NCBI GenBank assembly: GCA_041653835.1
Contig: JBAZEP010000003.1
Span: 1-64,000, forward strand
DNA: 64,000 bases
Direction: 5' to 3'
Source: UBA10183 sp041653835
GTDB lineage: Bacteria; Omnitrophota; Gorgyraeia; Gorgyraeales; Gorgyraeaceae
The translations under genes were made by a program, and so were the position numbers. The notes under the pieces are model-generated. The model had not been told where the DNA came from, made no database searches, and worked only from the letters and a program-made list of their open reading frames with translations. This document shows, piece after piece, positions 21,486 to 30,674 of this stretch. The number at the start of each line of letters is the position of its first letter. Position 1 is the stretch's first letter.

Positions 21486-22729
21486 CTATGATAGAAAATC
21501 CCGCGCAAAGTTTTTACGGATTGGGCATAGCTCCGAAGATATTGGATATACTGGAGCGCATAAAATTCAAAACGCCCACGCCTATCCAGCTCAAAGCTAT
21601 ACCGCTGGCGATCGCGGGCAAGGATATCGTAGGGATCGCCCAGACAGGTACGGGCAAGACGCATTCCTTTGCCATACCTATGATCCAGATACTGGCCCAG
21701 AAAAAAGGCATAGGCATGGTACTGGCGCCTACGCGCGAGTTAGCCATTCAGATCGACGAGGCGTTCCAGCCGATAGTCAGGCAGTTCGGGATACGCACGG
21801 CTTGCCTTATAGGGGGCGCCCCCATGGGCCCGCAGATCAAGGCGCTTAATAGTAAACCGCGCGTGGTGATCGCGACCCCGGGCAGGCTTATAGACCACAT
21901 GACCCACTGGAACATAATGCTCGACGACGCGGTAATGCTGGTAATCGACGAAGCCGACCGTATGCTTGATATGGGTTTTGCCCCCCAGGTGGAAAAGATC
22001 CTGCGTTTTATGCCCAAGGAAAGACAGACAATGCTTTTTTCGGCTACCATGCCAAGGGAGATAATGGAGATAGCCGCCAAATATATGAAACTTCCGGTCA
22101 GCGTGGAGATAGCCCCTTCCGGCACCGTCGCGGAAAAAGTGACCCAGGAAGTATTCGTGGTCAAAAAAGATTCCAAGCTGCGCCTCCTTGACAGCCTTTT
22201 GAAACAATATCACGGGCCGGTCCTTTTATTTTCCCGCACAAAACATAATGCCAGAAAGATCACGCGTTCGATCAGGGGTATGGGGCATAACGCCGCGGAA
22301 ATACATTCCGACCGTTCCCTGGGCCAGCGCCGCGAGGCGTTGTCCGGGTTCAAGTCCGGAAAGTATAAAGTGCTGGTCGCTACCGATATAGCGGCGCGGG
22401 GCATAGACGTGACAGGGATAGAACTGGTCATCAACTATGACCTTCCGGACGACACGGAAAATTACGTGCACCGCATCGGCCGCACAGGCCGGGCAGGCCA
22501 TAAAGGCCACGCGATATCTTTCGCTACGCCCGACCAGAAAAACGATATACGCGATATAGAGAAACTCATGAGGGCATCCCTGCCTATTTCAAAACATCCG
22601 GATGTCTCGCATGAACAATTCAGCCAATCCTCTTCCCAGCAGTCCCCGGATAAAAGATACCAAAAAAACCATTACAGGCAGAAGAACCACGCGCCGCGCC
22701 GCGGCAATGGCAATAGATACTACCGTTAA
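21482..22729 (+). CDS. rhlE: DEAD-box ATP-dependent RNA helicase (RhlE-like)
   Basis: 415 residues. All motifs are present: Q motif TPTPIQ, AQTGTGKT (53-60), APTRELA, TPGRL, IDEADRM (here VIDEADRML), SATM, then C-terminal ATDIAARGID and HRIGRTGR, with a basic Q/S/R-rich tail (QSSSQQSPDKRYQKN) that aids RNA binding. It unwinds short RNA duplexes in ribosome assembly or RNA decay. Its start overlaps the stop of the small zinc-finger gene. Confidence 0.93.
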   Translation: MTMIENPAQSFYGLGIAPKILDILERIKFKTPTPIQLKAIPLAIAGKDIVGIAQTGTGKTHSFAIPMIQILAQKKGIGMVLAPTRELAIQIDEAFQPIVRQFGIRTACLIGGAPMGPQIKALNSKPRVVIATPGRLIDHMTHWNIMLDDAVMLVIDEADRMLDMGFAPQVEKILRFMPKERQTMLFSATMPREIMEIAAKYMKLPVSVEIAPSGTVAEKVTQEVFVVKKDSKLRLLDSLLKQYHGPVLLFSRTKHNARKITRSIRGMGHNAAEIHSDRSLGQRREALSGFKSGKYKVLVATDIAARGIDVTGIELVINYDLPDDTENYVHRIGRTGRAGHKGHAISFATPDQKNDIRDIEKLMRASLPISKHPDVSHEQFSQSSSQQSPDKRYQKNHYRQKNHAPRRGNGNRYYR

Positions 22730-22731
22730 AC

Positions 22732-23841
22732 ATGAAAGTGTTGATCCAGTTCGAAAAAAAGCCGCTTCTTTTCGAGGATCCGGAATTTATAATAACGTGT
22801 TTTGACCCTTCCTTGTTCGCCGCTTGTTTCAATGATATAGAGAACGCGCTTAGGCGCGGGTATTATCTGGCGGGCTTCGTGTCTTATGAAGCGGGGTATT
22901 GCTTCGAAGAAAAACTTCGGGAAAACAAAAAATACGATTTTCCTCTCATCTGTTTCGGGGCTTATAAGCGTCCCGCCGGGCGCGGGCTCAAACCGCCCGC
23001 CGGCCTTTCCCTTGATACCTTTAAAAACCTCAGGTTAAATATCACACAGGATGATTATTTTTCGAATATAAATACCATACGCGATTACATAGCCGCGGGA
23101 GAGGTGTACCAGATTACCTATTGCGTAAAATTGCTGTTCGAATTCAGGGAGGACCCGTTCTCTCTTTATAACCTGCTTTTAAGGGAACAGCGCGTTCCTT
23201 ATCCCGCGTACATAGAATCCGATAGCTTTCATATCCTTTCATGTTCACCGGAAATGTTCATCAAAAAAGAATCCACAAGGGCGATAACAAAGCCCATGAA
23301 GGGGACATGGCGCCGCGGCAATAACGCGATCTCCGATATCGCCTCGCGCGTGCGCTTTCAATACGACTCCAAGAATAGGGCGGAGAACGTAATGATAGCC
23401 GACCTTTTAAGGAATGACCTCGGCAGGATCGGTTCAGGTATAGATGCGCCCCGGCTTTTTGAAGTGGCGGGGTATAAGACATTGTTCCAGATGACATCCA
23501 CTGTTACGGGCAGGCTGGAGAAAGACATAAACATTTACAAGCTGTTCGCGTCGCTTTTCCCCTCCGGCTCTGTTACAGGCGCGCCCAAGATACGCGCGAT
23601 GCAGATTATAAAATCACTCGAGCGGGAAGAGCGCAGGATATATACGGGCGCTATCGGCTATATCACGCCCGCGAGAGACCTTTTCTTTAATATACCTATC
23701 CGCACCCTCTTGCTCCGCTCCGGGCATGGAGAGATGGGCATAGGCGGGGGCATAGTATGGGATTCCACCCCGGAAGGCGAATGGGACGAAGGTATGCTTA
23801 AGGCCAAATTTCTGATTGCATTAAAACCCGGGATGCTGTAA
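22732..23841 (+). CDS. pabB: Aminodeoxychorismate synthase component I
   Basis: 369 residues, chorismate-binding enzyme fold. YQITYCVKLLFEF, SCSPEMFI, TKPMKGTWRRG, NVMIADLLRNDLGRI and FPSGSVTGAPKIRAM are diagnostic. PabB converts chorismate and ammonia to aminodeoxychorismate in p-aminobenzoate and folate synthesis. PIKGT in anthranilate synthase reads PMKGT here, which favours PabB. No pabA or pabC is nearby; the next gene is a thioesterase. Starts 2 bp after the helicase gene. Confidence 0.88.
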   Translation: MKVLIQFEKKPLLFEDPEFIITCFDPSLFAACFNDIENALRRGYYLAGFVSYEAGYCFEEKLRENKKYDFPLICFGAYKRPAGRGLKPPAGLSLDTFKNLRLNITQDDYFSNINTIRDYIAAGEVYQITYCVKLLFEFREDPFSLYNLLLREQRVPYPAYIESDSFHILSCSPEMFIKKESTRAITKPMKGTWRRGNNAISDIASRVRFQYDSKNRAENVMIADLLRNDLGRIGSGIDAPRLFEVAGYKTLFQMTSTVTGRLEKDINIYKLFASLFPSGSVTGAPKIRAMQIIKSLEREERRIYTGAIGYITPARDLFFNIPIRTLLLRSGHGEMGIGGGIVWDSTPEGEWDEGMLKAKFLIALKPGML

Positions 23842-23860
23842 AATTTATACATTCGACGAT

Positions 23861-24250
23861 ATGGCAGCACATTACATAGAAAAAAAGATATATTATCACG
23901 ACACTGACGCGGGAGGCGTGGTCTATTACGCCAATTACCTCAGGCATCTTGAAGAAGCGAGGTCGGAATTCTGCCTCTCGAAAGGCGTAGATATCCCGGT
24001 TTACAGCCGCGAGGGCGTGCTGTTCCCGGTCGTGCGCGTGGAGATAGATTACAAGTCGCCCGCCAGGTACGGGGATGTCATCAGGATTTTTACCGCGATT
24101 GAGAAAATAGGTTTTTCCTCGATACGTTTCAGGCAGGAGATAAAAAAAGGGGAACTTACCCTGGTGAACGCGATGACGGTATTGGCGTGTGTCAACGAGG
24201 CAATGAAACCCATAGCCATGCCGGACAGGATAAAAAAGGAGCTCGCATGA
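23861..24250 (+). CDS. YbgC/FadM-type acyl-CoA thioesterase (hotdog fold)
   Basis: 129 residues. The YYHDTDAGGVVYYANYLRHLEEAR motif at the N-terminus (cited in parts: DTDAGGVVYYANYL) carries the catalytic Asp of the 4-hydroxybenzoyl-CoA thioesterase group. It hydrolyses acyl-CoA or acyl-ACP thioesters; substrate unknown. YbgC is often with Tol-Pal genes, and an ExbB/ExbD (TolQ/TolR-like) pair lies 2 kb downstream. No ribosome site is seen; TATACA 9 bp before the ATG hints at a leaderless start. Confidence 0.88.
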   Translation: MAAHYIEKKIYYHDTDAGGVVYYANYLRHLEEARSEFCLSKGVDIPVYSREGVLFPVVRVEIDYKSPARYGDVIRIFTAIEKIGFSSIRFRQEIKKGELTLVNAMTVLACVNEAMKPIAMPDRIKKELA

Positions 24251-24720
24251 ACATATTCAATATATCGGAAATAGTGGAACTCGGGATAGAGAAAGAGAAG
24301 AAGAGAAGGGATTTTTACAGCCTTTGCGCGGAGAGATTCAAGGGAAATAAAGAGATAGGGGAACTCTTCGGTAAATTAAGGGATTGGGAAGAAACTCACA
24401 TCGAAAAATTCAGCGGCATAAAGGCTTCCATAAAAGAAGCGCCTGAGACAGAGAGTTATGAAGGCGAGATGAGTTCTTATATGCAGGCGCTCCTGGACGA
24501 CAAGCTTTATAAAGAAGTCTCTCCTGAGAGATTCAGCGCCAGCGTAAAGACGGCGCTGGACGCTATTTCATACGGCATAGGGTTCGAGAAGGATTCCATT
24601 ATATTTTTTAACGAGTTGATAAATTTTACAGCGGACTCCAGGAAAGAGATCGTAAAGAAACTTATAGACGAGGAGAAACAGCATATTATCTATCTCGCGC
24701 TTTTGAAACAAAAGATATGA
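24247..24720 (+). CDS. Ferritin-like/rubrerythrin-type diiron protein
   Basis: 157 residues from the ATG at 24247, which overlaps the thioesterase stop (ATGA). The four-helix ferritin-like pattern is seen: an early ELGIEKEKKRRDFY helix with Glu ligand, WEETHIEKF (E-x2-H), FEKDSIIFFNELI, and EEKQHIIYLALL (E-x2-H) near the end. No rubredoxin domain is present. A role in peroxide reduction or iron handling is likely. Its stop overlaps the permease start. Confidence 0.82.
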   Translation: MNIFNISEIVELGIEKEKKRRDFYSLCAERFKGNKEIGELFGKLRDWEETHIEKFSGIKASIKEAPETESYEGEMSSYMQALLDDKLYKEVSPERFSASVKTALDAISYGIGFEKDSIIFFNELINFTADSRKEIVKKLIDEEKQHIIYLALLKQKI

Positions 24721-26054
24721 AAGATCTGATCTGGAGATTTTTTAAACTCAAGGAGCTGGGCACTAATATACGCGTGGAGGTGGTGGCGGGCATCACCACT
24801 TTTATGACAATGGCGTATATAATATTTGTGAACCCGGCCATGATCTCGCAGACAGGCATGGATTTCGGTTCAGCCATGGCAGCGACCTGTGTATCAGCCG
24901 CCATAGCCACTATTATAATGGGATTGTACGCCAACTATCCTATCGCGCTCGCTCCGGGTATGGGTGAAAACGCGTTCTTTACCTACACCGCGTGTATTAC
25001 GATGGGCATCCCGTGGCAGACCGCGCTCGGATGCGTTTTTATAAGCGGGCTCGTTTTTATAATATTGACGCTGGTCAGGATGAGGCAGTTATTGATCGAA
25101 GCGATACCCGCCTCTATGAGATACGGGATCGCGGCCGGCATAGGCCTGCTTATCGCTTTTGTCGGGCTTATGGATGCCGGGTTTGTCAAGGCGCATCCCG
25201 CGACCCTGGTCACAATGGGCGATATCACAAGCCTTCCGTGTATCCTCGCGATGGCAGGGCTCGTGGTAACAGCTACGCTCCTGATCAAAAAGATCAAAGG
25301 GGCGATATTATGGGGGATATTGATTACGGCGCTTATAGGCATGTTCCTGGGGGTGGTAAAATACCAGGGTGTTGTATCCGCCCCTCCTTCGATGGCTCCT
25401 ACTTTTTTAAAAATGGACATCGCGGGGGCGTTCAACATGGGCCTTTTGTCCGTGATATTCATATTCTTGTTTATGGATCTTTTTGATACCGTAGGTACGC
25501 TCGCGGGCGTGGCGGAGATAGGCGGTTTTATGAAGGCGGGTAAACTGCCGCGCGCGGGAAAGGCATTGCTCAGCGACGCGGTAGGCACATGCGTGGGCGC
25601 GGCGTGCGGTACTCCCACAGTAACGAGTTATGTCGAAAGCGCGTCAGGCGTAGCGAGCGGCGGCCGTTCAGGGCTGGCGAATATCGTGACAGGCATGGCG
25701 TTCCTGGCGGCTTTATTTTTCTTCCCGCTTATAAAAATGATAGGCGGCGGATATGTTACGAATAGCGGGGGGCTTCTCCACCCGGTTACCGCGCCGAGCC
25801 TTATAATAGTCGGAAGCATGATGCTGCGCTCGATAAATAAGATCGATTGGCATGATTACTCGGAGTCTATACCGGCGTTTTTGGTAATTTTGATAATGCC
25901 TTTCACTTTCAGCATCGCCACAGGCGTCGCGTTCGGTTTTATAAGTTACAGCGCCCTTAAGTTATTCACGGGCCGCGGCAGGGAAGTATCATGGTTTGTG
26001 TATCTTTTATCGGCGTTATTCATCCTGAGGTTTTTTTATCTAAAGTCTTTATGA
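24717..26054 (+). CDS. NCS2-family purine permease (AzgA/PbuG-like)
   Basis: 445 residues with about 12 hydrophobic segments. TFMTMAYIIFVNPAMIS, GMGENAFFTY, LFMDLFDTVGTLAGVA and GTPTVTSYVESASGVASGGRSGLA are typical of the hypoxanthine/guanine/adenine AzgA-type symporters of the inner membrane. ATGA overlap with the ferritin-like gene implies one transcript. Exact purine specificity cannot be read from sequence. Confidence 0.92.
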   Translation: MKDLIWRFFKLKELGTNIRVEVVAGITTFMTMAYIIFVNPAMISQTGMDFGSAMAATCVSAAIATIIMGLYANYPIALAPGMGENAFFTYTACITMGIPWQTALGCVFISGLVFIILTLVRMRQLLIEAIPASMRYGIAAGIGLLIAFVGLMDAGFVKAHPATLVTMGDITSLPCILAMAGLVVTATLLIKKIKGAILWGILITALIGMFLGVVKYQGVVSAPPSMAPTFLKMDIAGAFNMGLLSVIFIFLFMDLFDTVGTLAGVAEIGGFMKAGKLPRAGKALLSDAVGTCVGAACGTPTVTSYVESASGVASGGRSGLANIVTGMAFLAALFFFPLIKMIGGGYVTNSGGLLHPVTAPSLIIVGSMMLRSINKIDWHDYSESIPAFLVILIMPFTFSIATGVAFGFISYSALKLFTGRGREVSWFVYLLSALFILRFFYLKSL

Positions 26055-26066
26055 GGAGGTGTTGAG

Positions 26067-26696
26067 ATGGGAATGTTCCAGTTGATTTCTAACGGCGGCG
26101 TCACAATGTATGTCCTTATATTGTGTTCAATAATATCCATAGCCATTATAATAGAGAGGGTCTTGTATTATAACAGGCGGTCCAGGGTCAGGAGGGAAGA
26201 TTTCATGACGGATGTCAAGAACCAGCTGGCCCGGGATAATATAAGGCACGCGATGACCATGTGCGCGGGTATGTGTACCGACGCGAATACGCCGTTCGCC
26301 AATGTGATGTGCGCCGGCCTGAACGCTTACGGCAGGGGGGAGAAAGAGATATCGAGCGCCATGGAGAGGTGCATTGTCGTGGAGACTAATATGCTGAGCC
26401 GTTTCACGTCGGTAGTCGGCACCATAGGAAGCACCGCTGTCTATATAGGGCTTTTCGGCACGGTGCTCGGGATAATAAGGGCTTTTCATGACATCTCAAG
26501 GGCAGGTTCGGGCGGCATAAGCGTGGTCATAAACGGCATATCCGAGGCGCTGATATGTACCGCCGCGGGTTTATGCGTCGCGGTGCCCGCGGTTATCGCG
26601 TATAATTATTTTATAAAAAAGATAGATAATTTTGTGGCGGACATGGAGTTGTGCGCTTCCGAGACGCTGGATATTATTTCCAGCAAACAAAAATGA
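26067..26696 (+). CDS. exbB: MotA/TolQ/ExbB proton-channel family protein
   Basis: 209 residues with three membrane segments: about 13-30, 113-135 and 150-175, the last two flanking the GLFGTVLGI motif of the family. With the partner gene next, it forms the proton-driven motor that energises TonB- or Tol-type envelope proteins. GAGGAGGTG precedes the start. No TonB gene is in the window, although a TonB-dependent receptor lies at 28797-30584. Confidence 0.9.
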   Translation: MGMFQLISNGGVTMYVLILCSIISIAIIIERVLYYNRRSRVRREDFMTDVKNQLARDNIRHAMTMCAGMCTDANTPFANVMCAGLNAYGRGEKEISSAMERCIVVETNMLSRFTSVVGTIGSTAVYIGLFGTVLGIIRAFHDISRAGSGGISVVINGISEALICTAAGLCVAVPAVIAYNYFIKKIDNFVADMELCASETLDIISSKQK

Positions 26697-27100
26697 ACAC
26701 ACGCCCTGCAAGACAAAGAGTGGTATCCGAGATAAACATAACGCCTTTTACCGACGTCATACTCGTTTTGTTGATAATATTCATGATAACCACGCCCCTG
26801 ATCCTCCAGTCCAGCATAAAAGTGAATCTCCCTGAGGCGGCAAGCGGAAAGCCTTTTACGGGCGCCAGGCAGATAAACATAACCATCTCGAACGATAACG
26901 CGGTATATCTCGACAATAAACTTGTTACGAGAAAACAACTGCGCTCGGCTGTTGCGGCCGCCCACAAGGATAATCCTAACCTTGAGGTTATACTCTTTTC
27001 GGATAAGATGGTAAAATTCAGGAATATCGTGTCTGTTCTGGACGACCTTAATGAGTTAGGTATAAAGAACCTTAATATAGCCGCGAAAGTGGAACAATAG
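26693..27100 (+). CDS. exbD: ExbD/TolR family protein
   Basis: 135 residues from the ATG at 26693, overlapping the exbB stop by 4 bp. One N-terminal membrane segment starts at TPFTDVILVLLIIFMI with the channel Asp conserved, followed by a periplasmic domain. It works with the preceding ExbB-like protein. Confidence 0.92.
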   Translation: MNTRPARQRVVSEINITPFTDVILVLLIIFMITTPLILQSSIKVNLPEAASGKPFTGARQINITISNDNAVYLDNKLVTRKQLRSAVAAAHKDNPNLEVILFSDKMVKFRNIVSVLDDLNELGIKNLNIAAKVEQ

Positions 27101-27111
27101 GAGACATTGCC

Positions 27112-27390
27112 ATGAAAAAAGAGCTATCCTTTATAACGGTAATAGGCAAGGACAAAAAAGGCATTGTCGCGAAGATATCCAATCTTTTGTACAGGAATAA
27201 TATAAATATCGAGGATATAAACCAGAAGGTAATAGAAGGACTTTTTGTGATGACTATGCTCGTGGATGTCGCCGGGTATAAACGTTCCATGCGGGAATTG
27301 AATTCGGCGCTCGAAAGAATAGGGAAAGAGCTGAAACTTAAGATACAATTACAGCACGAGAATATCTTTAAAATGATGCACAGGGTATGA
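27112..27390 (+). CDS. ACT domain protein (UPF0237)
   Basis: 92 residues made of a single ACT domain: FITVIGKDKKGIVAKISNLLY and NINIEDINQKVIEGLFVMTMLVD, as in the small GcvR-like UPF0237 proteins. It probably binds an amino acid and regulates its partner. It lies 4 bp before the UPF0210 gene, a pairing found in many bacteria. AGGAGACA precedes the start. Confidence 0.9.
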   Translation: MKKELSFITVIGKDKKGIVAKISNLLYRNNINIEDINQKVIEGLFVMTMLVDVAGYKRSMRELNSALERIGKELKLKIQLQHENIFKMMHRV

Positions 27391-27394
27391 TGAT

Positions 27395-28753
27395 ATGGCT
27401 ATAACGGTAGACGAGGTTTTTGAGACTTCCAGGATGATACTTTACCAGAACCTTGATATCAGGACGGTTACGCTTGGTATTAACCTGAAAGACTGCGTGG
27501 ATTCCGATTTCAGGGCATTCAAGAAAAAGGTATATACCAAGGTCCTTAAAAACGGCTCTGTCCTGCTCAAGCAGGCGGAAAAACTGGAATTGAAATACGG
27601 TATCCCTATCGTGAATAAGAGGATATCCGTTACCCCCGTGAGTCTTATCATGGAGGCCCACCTGCGCAAAGACAGGTTTCTGGAGATGGCGCTTACGCTT
27701 GACAGGGCCGCGGATAACGCGGGCATTGATTTTATAGGAGGTTTCGGGGGCCTTTGCCAGAAAGGCATTACGCGTTCGGATAAAATGTTGCTCGAAGTCT
27801 TGCCGGATGTTTTGTCGAAGACGAGGCATGTATGTTCTTTCCTCAATGCCGGCTCGAACGTAAGCGGCATGAATCTAGACGCCGTGAACCTGCTGGGAGC
27901 GATGCTTAAAAAAACAGCGGCGAAGACCAGGAACGGTTCGGGCTGCGCGAGGTTTGTGGTGTTCGTGAACGCGCCCGAGGACAATCCTTTTATGGCAGGC
28001 GCTTTTCACGGCGTGGGGGAAGGGGATTTCGCCCTGAACATAGGCATAAGCGGCCCGGGCGTGGTAAGAAGCGTCGTGGAAAAAAACAAGGACTGCGGCC
28101 TGACAGAATTGTCCGAGGTGATAAAGAAGACGGTTTTCAAGATAACGAGGGCGGGCGAGCTCATCGGCAGGGAGCTCGCGGCGAACCTTAAAATCCCATT
28201 TGGTGTTGTGGATATTTCACTGGCATCCACCACGAATAAAGGCGATTCCGTGGCGGATATAATAAAGGCGTTCGGCATCGAGAGTATAGGCGCTCATGGC
28301 TCCACGCTGGCGATAGCGCTGTTGATGGACGCCGTAAAAAAAGGCGGTGCAATGGCGAGCGGGAATGTGGGAGGCCTGAGCGGCACGTTCATACCTGTAA
28401 GCGAGGACATGGGCATGGTGGAAGCGGTAAAAAAGAAATCCCTCAGCCTGGATAAGCTGGAGGCCCTTACCGCTGTCTGTTCAGTAGGCCTGGACATGGT
28501 GGCGATACCCGGGGATACGCCGGAAGAAACCATAAACGCCATAATCGCGGATGAATTAAGTATAGGTATAGTGAATAATAAAACTACGGCTGTAAGGCTT
28601 CTGCCTATGCCCGGGAAAAAGCCCGGGGATGTGGTGAAACTCGGGGGCCTCCTGGGCGAGGCGCCTGTAATGAGCGTAAATAAATATTCTTCGAAGGATT
28701 TTATGAAAAGGGGCGGCAGGCTTCCCGCGCCTGTCACTAGCCTCCGCAACTAA
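27395..28753 (+). CDS. UPF0210 / DUF711 family protein
   Basis: 452 residues, with DFIGGFGGLCQKG, SFLNAGSNVSGMNLDAV, VFVNAPEDNPFMAGAFHGVGE and DISLASTTNKGDSVADI, all characteristic of the family. It resembles the glycyl-radical/PFL-like 10-stranded barrel fold but has no glycyl radical site; biochemical function is not established. Cotranscribed with the ACT protein, which presumably senses a ligand for it. A loopless palindrome follows its stop. Confidence 0.88.
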   Translation: MAITVDEVFETSRMILYQNLDIRTVTLGINLKDCVDSDFRAFKKKVYTKVLKNGSVLLKQAEKLELKYGIPIVNKRISVTPVSLIMEAHLRKDRFLEMALTLDRAADNAGIDFIGGFGGLCQKGITRSDKMLLEVLPDVLSKTRHVCSFLNAGSNVSGMNLDAVNLLGAMLKKTAAKTRNGSGCARFVVFVNAPEDNPFMAGAFHGVGEGDFALNIGISGPGVVRSVVEKNKDCGLTELSEVIKKTVFKITRAGELIGRELAANLKIPFGVVDISLASTTNKGDSVADIIKAFGIESIGAHGSTLAIALLMDAVKKGGAMASGNVGGLSGTFIPVSEDMGMVEAVKKKSLSLDKLEALTAVCSVGLDMVAIPGDTPEETINAIIADELSIGIVNNKTTAVRLLPMPGKKPGDVVKLGGLLGEAPVMSVNKYSSKDFMKRGGRLPAPVTSLRN

Positions 28754-28755
28754 CC

Positions 28756-28796
28756 CTAATGTCACATTTAAGACAGTGTCTTAAATGTGACATTAG
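28756..28796. repeat. 41-bp near-loopless palindrome between converging genes (palindrome family, copy 1)
   Basis: Two 20-bp arms (CTAATGTCACATTTAAGACA and its complement) around one G. It fills the gap between the UPF0210 stop and the minus-strand receptor stop exactly, and is identical, apart from the central base, to 45799-45839. It lacks a T tract on either side but could act as a bidirectional terminator or mRNA 3'-end barrier. Confidence 0.9.
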
Positions 28797-30584
28797 CTAC
28801 CATTTTACAGTTACGCCTCCCTGTATCCACCTGCCGGGCTGTATGACGCCCGCGACTTCGCTGTAATCCGTATCCGTAAAATTATCTATTTTTATAAAAG
28901 GCTCTATGGTAGTTTTATTGTTTTTAAGCGCCCTGGAGATATGGATATTTCCTATGAAATATGTTTCCCCGAATTTTCTTTCGTTGTAGGAGAATTGCCA
29001 TCCTATATTTACGCCCCTGACCTCGTGCCCGAGCTCGAGAGTCAACTGGTGTTTTAAGATATCAAGGCCGTATTTAGACAGGAATCCCTCGTTATCTTTA
29101 TCCGCTTCCATGTAGGTATAAGAAAAAGAGGTTTCTTTGACGCATGCCCTTAATTCCACGCCTTTAAAATCCACCCTGCCGATATTGGATGCCTGCCAGA
29201 CATCATTAGTGGTCGGTCTTGTATAATCTATAAGATTTTTAACCCTGCGCGTAAAGGCGTCGCATTCGATCTTGATGTTATCGCGGACAGCCGCCTCGAA
29301 TCCGGCGCTGTAACTGTCTGATTTTTCAACCTCGAGATTGGGGTTTCCTTTATTGGCGGGGTCGGAATAATATAATTCGGTAAAACTAGGCCCCCTGAAG
29401 GCATGGCCGAAGGAAGATTTTATTTTAAGTTTATTGTCTATCAGCCAATAACCCAAGCCCGCGTCAAAAGAGTTCTGGTATGACCAGTTCTGGAAATGGT
29501 CGAGCCTGAACCTGGCGGATGGCTCGAACTTATTGCCCGGATATGGGGCGAAACCCGCGAAACAGGCCTCGTTCATTCTCGTATTTTTGCCGAGGTTCGT
29601 GGAGTTTATCGTGTCCCTGGCTATTTCGAATCCGCTTTGTATCTCGCCGTATGTCATCGGCAAGTTTATCCCGGAATGGAACCCGTATGAATAAGAGGTA
29701 TGCGTATTGCGGGAGAATTCAGGTTCATTTCTTTTCAGGATGAATTTATCATGGTGCCTGCGCAGGAAAACAGAATTTTTAAGGCCGTAAGAGCACATGT
29801 CCGAATCAACGCCTGTTTTTATAAATAATGTTTTGGTGTGTTCTTCCTCTTCATTGAAAAGATTGGAATAAAAACTGTCCGCCCCATAGTCTTTATCCTG
29901 GTAACCGGCTAAGAGGTCGAATGAATTATCCTGCCAGTCTTTATTGAACATATATGAATAGGTCTGGTAATCGAAGTCTGTATTGGGCCTGGCGCCGTTC
30001 GATGTCTTGTGCTCGAACGAGAAATTGCTGAAATGGTCTTTTTCCGGCATCGCGCAGGAAAACGCCTGCCCGTACAGCGCGTGTTCCCCGGCCAGTGTTT
30101 TTATAATCACGGATTTTTTTAAAGGCTTTTTGGTGACGATATTTATACCGCCTGCCAGCGCGCCCGCGCCGTACATAGAGGAAGAACCCTGCTTCATTAC
30201 CTCGATCCTTTCTATATCCAGGCTGGTGAGGGGGATGTCCAGGTTGTAATGGCCTGTCTGCGGGTCGTTTATCCTTATGCCGTCTATGAGGATGGCTGAC
30301 TGTTCGTAAGTGGCGCCTCTTATGGAGAGGTCTCCCTGCAGTCCGGAAACACCGCGGTAGCGGAGATCCACGCCCGGAACGCACTTTAAAATATCAGGAA
30401 GGGAGTCCGCGTGTTTTCCGGCGATGTCCTGGCTGCGTAGTGTCTGGCAGGGGTAGTTCCGGTTTTCATTCGCGGCGGGACCGCCCGTTACCACTATCTT
30501 TTCCAGTGTATAGTCCTCGTCAGCGAAACAAGAGAGGCAGAATATCAGGTTTATCCCCGTTATAATAATCAGTCTCATGTCCAT
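28797..30584 (-). CDS. TonB-dependent outer-membrane receptor (BtuB-like)
   Basis: 595 residues. A signal peptide (about 1-21) is followed by the TonB box region EKIVVTG, a plug domain (SLPDILKCVPGVDLRYRG, LSIRGATYEQSAILIDGIRIND, IERIEVMKQGSSSMYGAGALAGGI, given in parts) and a beta-barrel ending in the aromatic residue Trp, as expected for an outer-membrane protein. It takes up a large ligand such as a corrinoid or siderophore using ExbB/ExbD power. No cobalamin riboswitch is seen upstream, so the BtuB label is by sequence style only. Confidence 0.88.
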   Translation of the reverse strand: MDMRLIIITGINLIFCLSCFADEDYTLEKIVVTGGPAANENRNYPCQTLRSQDIAGKHADSLPDILKCVPGVDLRYRGVSGLQGDLSIRGATYEQSAILIDGIRINDPQTGHYNLDIPLTSLDIERIEVMKQGSSSMYGAGALAGGINIVTKKPLKKSVIIKTLAGEHALYGQAFSCAMPEKDHFSNFSFEHKTSNGARPNTDFDYQTYSYMFNKDWQDNSFDLLAGYQDKDYGADSFYSNLFNEEEEHTKTLFIKTGVDSDMCSYGLKNSVFLRRHHDKFILKRNEPEFSRNTHTSYSYGFHSGINLPMTYGEIQSGFEIARDTINSTNLGKNTRMNEACFAGFAPYPGNKFEPSARFRLDHFQNWSYQNSFDAGLGYWLIDNKLKIKSSFGHAFRGPSFTELYYSDPANKGNPNLEVEKSDSYSAGFEAAVRDNIKIECDAFTRRVKNLIDYTRPTTNDVWQASNIGRVDFKGVELRACVKETSFSYTYMEADKDNEGFLSKYGLDILKHQLTLELGHEVRGVNIGWQFSYNERKFGETYFIGNIHISRALKNNKTTIEPFIKIDNFTDTDYSEVAGVIQPGRWIQGGVTVKW

Positions 30585-30588
30585 TCCT

Positions 30589-30627
30589 TAAGGGAACATT
30601 TATGACAGTGTCATAAATGTTCCCTTA
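30589..30627. repeat. 39-bp near-loopless palindrome (family copy 2)
   Basis: Two 19-bp arms around a G, core ATTTATGACA-G-TGTCATAAAT, variant of the ATTTAAGACA core at the other loci. It lies between the receptor start and the RlmD-like gene's stop on the minus strand, five bases upstream of the receptor ATG. Confidence 0.88.
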
Positions 30628-30674
30628 TTATATATGGCAGGGTGTATATTGTAAACTTAATTTTATATAGTAGT

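Noticed and set aside
24983..25618. Minus-strand frame of 211 codons opposite the purine permease
   Set aside because: Shadow of a conserved membrane protein; no ribosome site or family signature.
30585..30674. Cobalamin riboswitch before the TonB receptor
   Set aside because: Only 90 bp with a palindrome separate it from the next gene; no B12-box is present.
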